The notes below the pieces were generated by a model, which did not search any database, was not told where the DNA came from, and was given only the letters and a program-made list of their open reading frames with translations. Below, piece by piece: positions 1 to 12,000 of a stretch of 64,000 nucleotides of DNA. Position numbers and translations under genes: made by a program. Numbering within the stretch: the stretch's first letter is position 1; each line of letters opens with the position of its first letter. Location: NCBI RefSeq assembly GCF_965638725.1, contig NC_134956.1:23433047-23497046 (forward strand), written 5' to 3'. This stretch comes from Aptenodytes patagonicus. Taxonomy: Eukaryota; Chordata; Aves; Sphenisciformes; Spheniscidae.

Positions 1-1260
1 AGAAATACATGAAAGCGGCTGAGGAATATTGCAATGCTGTGGAGCTGCACAAACCCAGCTAATGGCTTGAGACTTCTTGGCCAGTTCACTCTCCTTCGCA
101 TTACGTCTCCAGTAAGACTGGAAGCCTCATGGAAGGGCATTTCTGCTTTTATCACTCTGGAGTGCCTTGATTCAGAGTTAGCGCTGTGCCTGCCTTAGAA
201 GACCGTTGAAATCTGTTTTTCTGATATGAATCATTTAGTGTTTTTCTTATTAGTAAAGCAATCAAACAAGATGCAAACTCAAAGTAATTTTAAAGCTGCT
301 TTTAAATTAATCTTGGCATTTTGCTGCTTGACAAATCCAGAAGCAGGGGCCTCTGAAATCATTGCAAGGGTACGGCACGGCTGTAGCAAATAAAGTTTTT
401 GTTCGGGAGAGATCAAGTCTAGAGGTTTTTCTGTTTCCAACCGCAGCTTTACAGCTAAGGTTGCCAGTAATGAAGCTTACTAGAACTAGACTGAGCTCAT
501 CGAGTGAAGAGCCTTCACTTCAGAGGGAGCTCAGGCACTTACTCATAGGCTGCCTTAAATTAATACTTCTTCATTCACCGGAGCCTTAGATTTGAGTTTA
601 GGGGTAGCTGGCTTTGAGACAATCCTGCAGAATAATCTATAGTATAAGAACAGCCATACTTAGGCTGTGAACCTTCCTCTCCCCAGTGAGAGCACAGGAT
701 GAAACACGCTGAGACGTCCCTGGTACCCTGCCACGAGCTCCCTTCTCCGGTGCCTTTTCATCTTCCCTTCCATGAATATTAACAACAGTTCTTTCTGCGA
801 TGTTAAAGAACTGCAATGCTAAAATACATCCAGATATGCCTCCTCAAGTCTTAGCGACACTCACTCAGCCTCGCCGCGTTCAGTTTTGCAGTGAGGCTGC
901 TCAGTCAGACCCAGACAGTCCATTGTTTTGCAATGAAGACATGCCTTCACTTAGCCCATCGACATATAGGACACTTGAGCAATCAAATACGCCAGTGACT
1001 TGTTGCCATTATTGAACTAGGTTGAATTTAATCAACAGCCGTGGAGAGTACACCATTTACAGAGCTGCACCCATCAGCGTCGGGTGTTTGGAGGTCACAG
1101 GCAGGAGGGAATGCCAGCCTGGGCTTCAGGTCTTCCCCGGTGAGAGGTTTACAAAAGGCAGGGGGGAAAAAAAAATAATAATCCTGAAGCTTCAGATATT
1201 CCCTAGGATAAAGTTCCAGCATAGTGAAAGTTAGTTGCAATTCTGCCATTCGGCATGTGT
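1..1260. other. Intergenic DNA, no gene recognised
   Basis: Only short open frames occur here, with no recognisable protein, splice structure or RNA gene. By known vertebrate gene order the next gene upstream should be ITPR1, but none of its exons is recognisable. A G6A9 purine junction lies at 1161-1175. Nothing else is supported. Confidence 0.6.
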
Positions 1261-1920
1261 CCGCAGTTCATTAATCATGACTCAATGGAAAACCTCATTT
1301 TTATTGGTGTGAGTGAGTGCTAATAAGGGGCAGGTCTGCTGCTGAGGGTAACATCCTGCTAGCAAGGTACAGATCTAACCTTTAGAGGTGCTGTGAAAGC
1401 AACTTTGTTCCATTGTCTTCTGGACGTTTATTTGCCTTTTTTTTTTTTTTTTTTTTTGCTTTAGCTATCTGCAGATTACTCCAATTAAATTACTCGGGGA
1501 ATAAATCACTGCCCCATGAAAAGTACCTAATCAAACAGATAAGTCTTGCATTTTACCCTTGTCTCTCTCACTCCCACACATGACTTTGCATGTGAATCTT
1601 TAAGACCTGCATGCCCTATATTTTTTCACTCTAATGCTGCAATTAATCACATTACATAACCAGCCTACTGCTGTTTCTAATTAAATTTTTCGGGAGGTGG
1701 GGGGGGGGGGGAGAGAAGAAAGAACCCTCCATTTAAATACCGTGAAGGGTCTGTCTTGAAATGACAATGCCAGGAAGCGGCGAGGGAAGGCTCCCTCCAT
1801 CCTCCTCGCACCCCCGTGCGCCAGGAGCTGCGGCGCAGGCCCCGTCTTATGCAACATCCCACGCCGGGGTCTGACTCACGCGCACTTACCTCACCGGGGA
1901 CAGGCTAAAAATAGGGTTTC
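1261..1920. promoter_or_regulatory. Candidate distal regulatory block (AP-1, MEF2-like, homeodomain-type sites)
   Basis: This AT-rich stretch is dense in TAAT/ATTA cores. It contains TGACTCA (AP-1 consensus) at 1278-1284 and again at 1872-1878, and CTAAAAATAG (a MEF2 consensus) at 1905-1914. It is interrupted by a T21 run (1437-1457) and a G13 run (1699-1711). AP-1 and MEF2 sites are typical of stimulus-dependent enhancers, and BHLHE40 is known as a rapidly induced gene, so a distal enhancer is possible. Conservation could not be tested, and short motifs occur by chance. Confidence 0.3.
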
Positions 1921-2000
1921 ATTCTTAACTCTGCACAGCCGGGCTTTGCCTCGCTTCCAAGAAGACCCTTGACGGGATTAAAATAGAGCAAGTTCTGCGC

Positions 2001-2760
2001 TTTGTTTCCTGCCGGAGATGTCTGCACTGCACCCTTACGCTGTTTGTTTATCTGGCGTTTTAGTGCAGCAGAGAGCGGGCTGGATGCTTTTGGAGGCAGA
2101 GAAAATACGGTCCTTTCCTCGCATTATTTGCCAGCTGGTTCCAGACAGGGTGCCACGAGAAGGAATAGGGCGGCGGGGAGGCTGGACATCAGGAAGCGCC
2201 GTGGTAGTAGCTGCGTTACAGCAGTTCCCGCAGCTTTGGGAAGGGACGCTGGGCTGGAAGGATGTGAAATCAGCCCTGGTCTGTGTGGGAAGAGGTTGCT
2301 GGTCCCAGAGTAGGGATGCACCAGTGACTGCAGGGACAAGCCTCCCTCAGAACCCCTTCTGCAGCTGCAGCTTAGACCTGAGCGCTGCCCCATGCCCCCT
2401 GCACGCCCCTCTCTTCGCCCGGGGGTGCAGCCTGGCTCTCTTTCCCCCATCACCCTTATATCTCCTCTTGGGAGACGTCCGAGTCTGCAGCACGTGGGGC
2501 CGGAGCGAGGGCATCACGAGGCTCCCAGGTGGCGGTGCGGCGGGGGCACAGGATAGCCGTGGCCAAGCAACGCTGGCTGGGCACGGGCTGAGTCTGTGCA
2601 CCGGGGATGGCCGCTGCCACCGGCGTGGGACAGGGCTGGCACAGCTCGTCTTCCCCCGGTACGGGCAGCGATGGCATGTCCTTTCAAGGCACGCACATGC
2701 ATCTTCTCACCTTTGCTTTAGCAGCACTGCCCCTGCTTTGTGAGGCTCGCGGCGTGTCCA
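2001..2760. other. GC-rich block without a supported gene
   Basis: Both strands stay open for long stretches here, up to 241 codons on the + strand from 2018. The translations are rich in Pro, Arg, Gly, Ser and Cys and resemble no family I know, as expected from stop-poor GC-rich DNA. One CACGTG E-box lies at 2491-2496. It could be a small CpG-rich regulatory element. Confidence 0.45.
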
Positions 2761-4009
2761 GAGTTCCCACACCTGACGGTGGGTGATGACCCAAGAGCTC
2801 CGCTTTTGGTTTAAAACAAAGTGACTTGCTAGCTGTCGTGGTGGCTGCAGAAGGATTGAAAGTGCAGACTAGCGTCTCAAAAGTCAGAGAGCAAGTAAAC
2901 TTCCAGAAGAATTAGAAAACTTTAAAAACATATAGCAATTGATACATCACTTGAATTTTGTGGCTGGCCTGAAGAACAAGTTCTGAAGCTTCGGGTCGGT
3001 GTAATTGGTACAGGGCTGCTCCCCCTCTGCTTCCTCAGCATGTGAACATTCGGCCGAGAGTCATTTAGAGGGTCTGGAGACGTTTTTTCCTACAAATTCT
3101 ATCTTCAACAATTTGAGAGTGAAAAAGCGATATGTAAAACCATACTCATTTTGCTTCCATCTGCCTTTTTGAAAACACCTGTTTCTAGGTTGACTTATTT
3201 TACCTGGAATTTCAGTTTCGGCCCGTCTTTAAAATGGCAGTCAGGATGAACAAAGTGAACCAGAGGCTCTCTTGTAGAAGCGTTAACCCAGGGTGTTTGC
3301 TGTCCCTATTTAGCCAGTTGGACACGCTCTTTGTAGGTTTACCATAATGATAGAGTTTCTTAAACATAAATCCTGTGCTTGAGGAGATCCGTGACCATTC
3401 ATTGATTCCAGAGCTAACTTTACAGCGTATTTGTAAGGAATTTTAATCGGATTATAATGAACATACCTACTTTCTAAAAGCCACGTAAAGACTCGTCTCC
3501 TTTAACTTTCTGCTTCTCCCTGAAGGCACAGGCACTAGCGGGGCAAGGTACTTGTGGCCCGGTTATTTTGCCTCGGGCTTTCGATCCTTGCAGCAGCCGT
3601 AAGCTCAGCCCTCGTCCTGCAGCTGCACGGGGACTGGGAGCATCAGCATCATTCACTTACTTTATTTTTTGCATTGCAGGAGCAGGAGGGCTGCCCTTCC
3701 TGGCCTGAAGAGGTGTGCGGTGTGACGTTGGTATGGTCAGAATTGACAAGACACGTACCACCGAGAGCAGAGGAGAAGGGCGGCTTTGGGAATGGCTCAG
3801 TGGCGGGGGATGAGGGCAGCGCCTCACACACCCCATCACTTTGTTGCAAGGTGAATCTGAGCTTCTGCTTTGCAGAACCAAGAGTTCAGTGGGATTCTGT
3901 GAATGGAGGTGGCAGGAGGCTTTGATGCCGCGTGGATGTCTGAGGTGTTTCCCTGGTTGCTGCTAAATTGAAATCACCTGTTTGATGTGATTGAGCAAGA
4001 ACGCAAATG

Positions 4010-4290
4010 GCCCTGCAGGAAACCCCAGGGAAGAAGGAGACACTGGTTAACTGTGAGAAAGAGAAGATGATAACAAAAGGGAGGAAGGAATAAGAGAGAG
4101 AGAAGAACTATTTAAGGAAGCAGGAACCTTAAGAAAAATAAAAAAAAAAAAGTGGGACCGGGATAGGGGGCAGCAACAAGAAAAAAATCAAAAAGTTTAA
4201 ACACGCAGGGAGCAAAGCTCATAGACAAGAGGACAGAGTGAAGGAGGAAAATGAAAAGAGAGGAGCTGATTTGTGAAACAGATAAAGAAA
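4010..4290 (+). repeat. Purine-rich (GA/A-rich) low-complexity block
   Basis: About 280 bp in which the + strand is strongly biased to A and G, including GA dinucleotide runs, an A-run near 4140-4151 and repeated GGAGGAA/GAAGGAG words. It is a homopurine-biased low-complexity region, with no coding or SINE structure visible. Confidence 0.6.
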
Positions 4291-7200
4291 GCCAGCCTCC
4301 TGTAGCCTGCATTTTAACAGCATGTCCAGGGTACATGTCCTACATCCTTTTAGCAGTGCAGGAAAGGGTGTAGCTGAGGGATGCTGCTTTGGAAGTGCTG
4401 GAGCCTAATTACTACCTCCTGTTATTTGGGACAAGTGTTTTAAATTTGCATTCTGCCCTGAGAGGCATTACTCCCTCTAATAATGTCAAGTCTTGGTTTG
4501 GAGCTGGGAGAAGGAGATTTCCGAATAGCATAAAAGTAAGTCACGGGCCTTGGAGATGGGAGCAGAAATTGTACCAGTGCGTTAGGAGCCAGGTGCTCGG
4601 TTTTGTCATTTCTTTAGTGCTGTCTGGTGGTCAGAGGAGTAAGCCTCTTCTTGGCTGCGCCTGTCTGGCCGTGACCTGAACACGGAGTAGGGAGGGTTGG
4701 TGGAGACTCTCTCCTTCATGTCTGATTTTCATGCTTCTTCACTGTGGGCCAGATTCTGTGTTCTTCTGTGTTGGTTGTACTGCTCCATGTAATGTAATAC
4801 GAAACTAAAACAGCCAGAGAGTCCCATAGGAGAATTTCTGTTTATATAAAACTCAGAGAAATGGGATCATTGCTTCCTACAGCATCCAAATGCAGTTTGT
4901 TCTGATAGACGGGATAGAAAGAGGAGGAGCAGGACTGTCAGCACTAGCAAGGCCTGTGAATTTGATGTGATTAACTACAGACCGGTTTACAAAGGTTGTA
5001 GACATGGGATCGGCATCCTTGATGCCACAGTTTTCACAAGAACGAGACAGGTGGAAATTGAGGAGGCAAAGCTTGCTCCTGAGGGCTGCAGCCCATTGCA
5101 TGCCATCCCATGGAGAAACTGGGGCTCTGAACCACGTGGCTGACCGCGGCCTGAGGCTGGGTGTCGGTAGCCCAGCTTTGTGTGTAGCCCCACTGAAATG
5201 GGCAGTTTTTCTCACAGAGAAAGGGGAGCGATGTTCTCTCATTTTCATTGTGAATGATAGGGAAGCAACGTGGCCTGACGCTGCTCTGGTTTTAGGCTAG
5301 AGAGCTCTCAGGCGCTTTTGCCGGGTCTTGCTGTGATCTGTGCATGTGTCCCATGCGCAGATCCCACTCTCTGAGTTTCCTAACTGGGCTATTAAATAAG
5401 CAAACACAGAATAAATCCAGCGTGGGCAGTAAACTTCCTAAGCTGGAGAGCCCAGAGAAATCACTGCGTTGCTGGGGGGGTTTCTACACTGTAATTGCAG
5501 GCCAAAGGAGGGAGTTTGAAGTTAATGCAAGGCGGGAGGGAGCTGATGCAAGCCTGAAAAGGAGGAGGGAGACAAAAGCAGGGAAATTCTTGCATTTCTT
5601 TATTATGCATTGGACTCCTTAATGCAATTTATCCAAGTTCCGTAGGGCGCAACCCAAAGGGACGTGGTTAGGTGGGAACGTGCATGTGGCACACTTAGCA
5701 TTTGGCTTCTGCAAACATTTGCTTTTTTGGAGTTACCCAGCATCGTGCCGGGGGGATGCAGGCAGTCTTGGGGCGCGGGAGCTCACCGCTCGCTGGAGGA
5801 GGACAGAGGCAACTCTGCTGTGGGTTCCCTGCCCCGCTGGCAGTGTGTCACTTGAAACGACGGACAACAACATGACCGGAGCTTTGTGGCCTCTCTGGAC
5901 TCAAGGACCTCAGCCACCAGCGCTGCTGCTGAAGCCCTTGCGCAGGGTGAGGTGGTTATGCACACATGGACGGTCCGAAGAGGTCTGCGTGAGCTGTATG
6001 GGGAAACGCCATCAGATAGGGAAAGCAGAGCAGCTGCGAAGTGGTTAATCTGCTGATGGGATTGGTGTTTGGCCCTCTCCCATCCTGCTCTGAGGTCTGT
6101 GCTGAAGGGTTTGGGGGATTGTCAGCTGATAGCTTTGTTGCCTGTGGTCTGGTTGAGCAACATGCTCAGACATCAGCTCCTGGCCGGATGAGTTTGCAGG
6201 CATTACTGTGAGTAGAGGTCTTGTTACAAGCACTGGGGGGGGGGGGGGAAATAGGCTACCACCCCCCCAAAAATAGCAGCCAATTCCCCCAAACTGTTCA
6301 TGATCTGAAGGGAACAAGGACGTCTAGGAAGTACAACACAGGCATAAAATTAATCTCTGGCCCCAGCGTGGTCTTGCTCGCTCTGCTGCTGTCACGCATG
6401 AAGCTCCTGAGTTTGTTCTGCTATCGGCAGAACAAATCATCATGGAGCAGATTTTACTCAAATATTCGCAGAAGTCTTCATTAATTTCTGTAAAGCTAGG
6501 ACTTGTATTTGCTCTAATGGCATTCTGGGAGGGTTGCTGCTATTTTTCTACAGAGTAGCCCATTTTTTTCCCTTTTACAGTAACCAGATCACTGTTCACC
6601 TCTGTGAAGGTGCTTATCCACCCAGGAGCTGAGGTCTGACCATGGTGACCATGATCTTCAGTAGTGTCAGCTGCAGGGGGAAAGCCTGTCCCATCCCAGT
6701 CTTATGTAGTCTGCACAAAATCCAAAAGCCTGATTGATTGGCTTTTTACTTGAGGATTCATGTCTTGTCTGAGCTTGCAGGCACAAGTCAAGTCATTTGG
6801 ATGTGGAGGGAGAGTACTGCTGATTGATACTGATGTATCTAGGACTGGTGCTTGATTCTGAGAATACTGCTGGATATAATTAGGAAAAGCACCCAAAAAT
6901 GTTGCTGCTAGAAATGAAATACTGGAATGTATGGCTAGTAGGGGGGAAAAAAAAACCCAAAACTTTCACTGAGATTTGAGATGTTGAGATCACAATTGCA
7001 AATCTTGGGAAATTTGAACCACCCCAATATGATAGTCTTCCATGATAATTTTCATATTTATGAACTTTTTAGGGGAAATGATTTTACCTTTCTCATTTTG
7101 GACGATTGTGTTTATATGACAGTGGAAAGCTTCTTCAGGCAGCATATTATGTTCATTTAATATCACACGCAAAGTATAGAAACCTAAATTGGAAGCTCAA

Positions 7201-8742
7201 AAAAACCCCCACAGAAGTGTTTCTCCATCTTTTCCTAATCCTCTGAAGGGTGAATTGGAAGGTCTTGCCGAGGGAGGAGCGTGCTTAAAGATTGCAAACG
7301 AACTCGCGGAGTCTCCTCCTAATGGGTTCAAACTTCAGCCCATGTTTCAAAGTCTTCACATCTTGAAGAGCAACTTCTCCCACTTCCCTGGCTTTTGTCC
7401 CTAGAACGAGGAGGTTTGTTCTCCATCAAGTGACAGAGATGAGGCTTGGACTGTTTTACAGCCGCTTGCAAATACAGTTACGGAGTATGTGGGCATTTCT
7501 CCCCTGGCCCTGCCACGGGACTGTCGCTGGGTGGATTTGGCAGTGCAGGTGTGGGAGCCTTGAGCGTTCCAGCCTGGCTTCAGCTGGTGCCCTGGGGCTC
7601 CCCAGGCACTGTGGGGAACAAGGACTGTCTGGCACTGGTTGCTTGCTCAGCCACTGTGATTCAACTGTTGATGCTATAGTTAAACCAGAAGTTTAATATC
7701 TTACTTAACTTTGATTAAAGAGAAATCTATCTAAAGGAAACGTCTCTTCAAAGCAGCAGAGCAGTACATGTTTAATGTGCAAAGGAAGAACTTGTGTGGT
7801 CCCGGCACCGTGATCTCAGGAACTGCTTGGCGTTGATTACCTGCGTGCAAGCAGCTGGCCGGGAGGGAGCCGGCACGTCGTCTGGGTTCAGGCTTCTGCG
7901 GGAAAGTTGGCGTTACTCTATCGGAAGTCATCTGGTGAGGGTGCAGAGCATGAATCAGTCTGGATTTCTCTAATGGTTTTCTAGCCAGAGTCTTCAAGCA
8001 AATATGTACTTTTGCATCATAACAGCTGTTGCCCTTTCTGCCAGTTTCTAACACTTGCGGTTGCCGGCTTGGCTTTAATACATACTTCCACCCAGTGTAA
8101 ACAAATCCCACCCATGTTATGTTTTTTAGATGAAAGCAAAGAGCTGTGCGTGAAACGTTGAACAGGGTATGGGAAATGAAGGATGTGTGTTGCTTAGTAA
8201 TGTGGTCAAGCATAGTTATCGGGAAGCGCATGAGCTCCCCACCACATCTTCCCTGGTCACAAACCCGAACTCACAGTCTTTAGCTGATGCATTACAAAGG
8301 GGCAACGTTATTGTTAATGCAAAGTCATCCTTGTTTAAAATAAGGATGTGAGATGTCTTCATGGCATAAATATTAAGTAGCATAGCTATGGTTTTCCCTT
8401 AAGTTTTCCTGGGAAAAGGCATTTTTTGCCTTCATACTTTAGGGTCTCAAAGAAGCTGGACTCTTAGATGTCTTCTGATGTCTTGCATTTGTGACTGATT
8501 GATGGAGCACTAAGTACTTAGGTCTCTGAGTAATAAATGCTCCAGAGAGAGTGTCTGGAGTGAAAAGTATATGGCACTGACAGGCAAGATACTGAGCAGC
8601 AATTCAAGGTCAGGGTGGTAACAGAGCAGATGAGAGAGCTCTTCTGCTCCTCTAATCCAGAAGCTGAAATGAGGAGCTGCAGGGAGGAAGAACTCTGTAG
8701 TGATCACTGATAGCTTCTCCCTTCACTAAGAGGAGTAGTAAT

Positions 8743-8760
8743 GTAGTAGTAGTAGTAGTA
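8743..8760 (+). repeat. (GTA)6 microsatellite
   Basis: Six consecutive GTA units are visible directly. Confidence 0.9.
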
Positions 8761-8984
8761 ATGTTCCTGACCGCATTTGTGTGAGCTACTCATATTTTAA
8801 TGACATTCAGTATTTGCATGTCTTTTTCGTCCAGCAATGCATTTTTCACTGTGTAAGGCCCTTAAGTGGGTTAAGAGGAAAAAAAGTGAAGATCTCCCAT
8901 ATTTTGATTTTGGTGCATGGTGATTTCTGCGTCTGCACTTGTAAAACTGGTGCTACCGGAGGCTTAATTGACCTTTGTATCCTG

Positions 8985-9050
8985 GGCTGATTCGAAGCCT
9001 GCTGGAGTCAGTACGGAGGTGCCAGTTGACTTCAGTGGTGTTTGCAGCTG
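8985..9050. mobile_element. Degenerate palindromic ancient amniote repeat
   Basis: CTGGAGTCA (9002-9010) is repeated in inverted orientation as TGACTTCAG (9027-9035) with one mismatch. It sits in a context matching a recurrent sauropsid repeat pattern of GATTCAAAGCC, then GAAGTCAATGG, then TTGACTTCAGTGG. The inverted repeat is seen directly. Assignment to that family is from memory, and no family name is given. Confidence 0.45.
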
Positions 9051-12000
9051 CCTGGAAGGGCGTGAAGAAACACATTTGAGGAATGGCAGTCAAAGCTTTC
9101 CTGTGACTGTCCCTCTCCCTTTATCCAAAGGGAATTCCCTGCATTTGGAAAGATTGTTCAGTCTCGGGAACTGCAGCCAAGATACTGAGACACGCAGCAA
9201 AGGTCCCAATAGCTGTCATGGTAATGAAGGAGGAATAGGGACACTCTTTCCCTGGCAGCAGTCCTGAAAGTGTTGCCATATCAATTCCCTTAGGGGGGGG
9301 GAAAAAAAAAAGGGACTTTATACCTAAGAACAAATGGCCTTGAAAGGCAGTTAATGCTGGAAAATTGGCCAAGCAAAAGCTTGCTATTGAGAGGTTGGTG
9401 GTGCCGCTGTCTGTTTCCAACCTCAGATGAGCAATATGAATCAGGAGCAAACCAAAACTAGGGAGCAAGGGAAAGGCAGGGAAGAAAATATGAGACATGA
9501 GAAAACTAAAGACAGTTCTGTGTAGTGTTTTGCATAATCAAAGGGGTTATTTTGAGCCCTTTTGCATTTTACTTTGGGTTTTCATGCCTCTTGACTTTCC
9601 TGTGAGATTCACACCTGACGTATCTCTGCAGCCCATCGCCACGAGGAAGTTTTAATAAAACTGTGGTTCATGCAAAAGCACAATCCGTTTAACATGGGTC
9701 TGACCGGTCCTGACTACCTAACCAAAGGGTCGTGTATCCCAGCTGATGTAAGCCTCCAGAGACACATCTCAAGTTCATCTGAGATTTCCCAATGATTTGA
9801 ACAATTCTCAGAAAAGGTTATCTGATAGACAAGCGCTGCCTGGTGACCATTAATAGCATCTCGGAGTCATCCGCAGCTATTGCCTTCCGTCGCACGCATG
9901 CATGAAACACATGCATGAAATGAAAAGACTTGCAAAAGAAAGTAAGAGGCTTTTGAAAATTACTTGGACTTAAATTTTGTTGTAATCTCTCTCCTGGTTC
10001 AACAATAGTTAGCAGTAGCCGGCCAGTCTGCACTGTTAAATGTCAGGATGATTCAACTGGTGTTGGGATCTGCTGGGTCAGGAGGGGACGGGTTCACGCC
10101 CGGGGCAGGAGGCTGCTGGAGGCGATGTCCTGGGGAGAAGATGATCCGCCGAGCTCCCTCGTGCCTGCCCTGCTCTGTGCCCAGTTGGCAACCGCAGGAC
10201 CCATGGAGCGTTTGGAAGGACATCGGAATAACCTGGGCATCCCGGCGGCGCGCTCGCCCTCCCCAAAGCCAACTTTTGTACCCAAACGCACGGGTGAGCT
10301 TTGGCAAGTGTTGTAGCTGTTGTTTTCCCTTGCTCTGTCACTGGCTGTGTGTATTTAATTTAATGCCTCTCTAATTAGATTTAACTTAAATTCAACTCCT
10401 GTAGCAGTCCCCCCTAAAATGCTTTGCAATCCCCTGGACATCACAGATACTGTGAGGGACACCAGCATTTTTTTGAGTGAGGGTGAGAAGATTTGCAAGC
10501 AGCGCTACCGATTAAATAATTAAGTGGATACAAATGACCTTTTCTTGGGATTTTGATTAGCTGGTCTTTGGGTGAAAAAAAGTAGGTGGCCTGAGAAGAC
10601 CGGTGTTCTGCCTGGTCTCATTCCTGTTTGAAAAGGGTCTTCTGAATTTCTCACTGCTGGTGCTCTGGCAGGAAACTGCATCGCCATCAATAATTTATTT
10701 TTTTTTCTTTAGCAAAGAGACCTTTTCTTTCATGACGCCCGCGTTAGAGGCCTGTCCTCCCAGCAAACCCAGCTCCCTTCCCCCAGCCCCACTGGAGACT
10801 TGCCACCGATTCCAGTTCGAGATTTCTCTGACTCCCACTGAAAATAGCGTCAGAGTCCCTCAGCGTCGGGGAGAAACCTGGGGGTTTCGTGGGTCTGCTC
10901 CCACGGCAGGTGAACTCCCGTGCTCAGAGATGCAACGCTTTTCTGCGGCAGCCTTATCTCCCCTGGGTCTCTGTGTCTCCCAGGAGGGCAGGAAGCCTTC
11001 AGCTCCATTTGGGTGTGGTGGATGTACTAGTTTTCCTTACAATGATGCGTATTGTATATGCATTATTACATAACGCGTATATGATACGCATCTATGTTGT
11101 CACATAGATTCATGCAGCGCATGCTTTTGATAGCTTTTTAGCAGCTTTCAGAGAATATTTGCGTTTCCTGATGAGGTCCCCTGGGTGCCAGGGCCGTGCT
11201 GGAGGCACCGCCTCGCATTCTTGGAGATGCTTCACGAACCGCTGGGCACCGGAGCGTCTATGGAAAAGGAGGATGGCAGCCCCGGCACGCCGCAGCGTAA
11301 GCTGAAGCTGTGCTGACGCCTTCCCGCAGCCCATATTTGGCCGGTCTTTCCGGGGCTGGCTTTCATTTTGGGTTGTCAGTTCACCTGTCAAAAAGTTAGA
11401 CTCGGACACCTCATTAAATATTATTGGTTTTGTCTAAACATGCACTTTTCCCTGTAAAGCTTCTTTTAAATTATTTTTCTAAGCATTAAAAATAGATAAA
11501 ATGAGAAAAACTTTGCAGAGACATTGCGATGTTATTAACACAGGGTAATTCCTACAGCCTTTTCCCCCTTTTTTGTTTTATTTTGAGCTGATGGGAACTG
11601 TTTGGAAAAGATAGCTGGAAAAGTTAATCTTGGAATAGCAAATGCCCCTGAAGGGAGAAGGGGGGGTGTGTTGGGGGGGAAGATAGACTGGTCCTTTCAA
11701 AGAATCATTGACCTAAATTGCACTTTAATGCACATACCATGCTGTCCACACCACCTACGTGTCTCCAGGAATACTGCTAAATAACAAGCACTAAATGTTT
11801 AGTCATTTCCTGCATCACGTTTGCAGGAGTCGGTGGCTTCGTGCGATTAGCATATGTAAGTGCACTGCAGTTCAAACAGTTGGTTTCCATATCAGCAGCT
11901 GCTGGGTTTAATCTCCTTTTGGGAAAGGTGCCACCGGAGCATTGCAGCGAGCCCCAGGTTAATGTTTCAGCCGGCTTTCCGCAGAACTTCCAGCGAAGGG

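Larger units (their letters stand above)
2761..8984. other. Intergenic DNA with low-complexity tracts
   Basis: No gene is recognised. Contents are a purine-rich block (4010-4290, listed separately), a CACGTG E-box at 5133-5138, a G14 run at 6235-6248, a G6A9 junction at 6941-6955 and a short GTA microsatellite at 8743-8760. The text around 4748-4790 begins like a common ancient amniote repeat (GGGCCAGATTCTG) but soon becomes too degenerate to call. Confidence 0.5.

Noticed and set aside
2018-2743. 241-codon frame in a GC-rich block
   Set aside because: The opposite strand is also open, no family is recognised, and there is no splice or promoter context.
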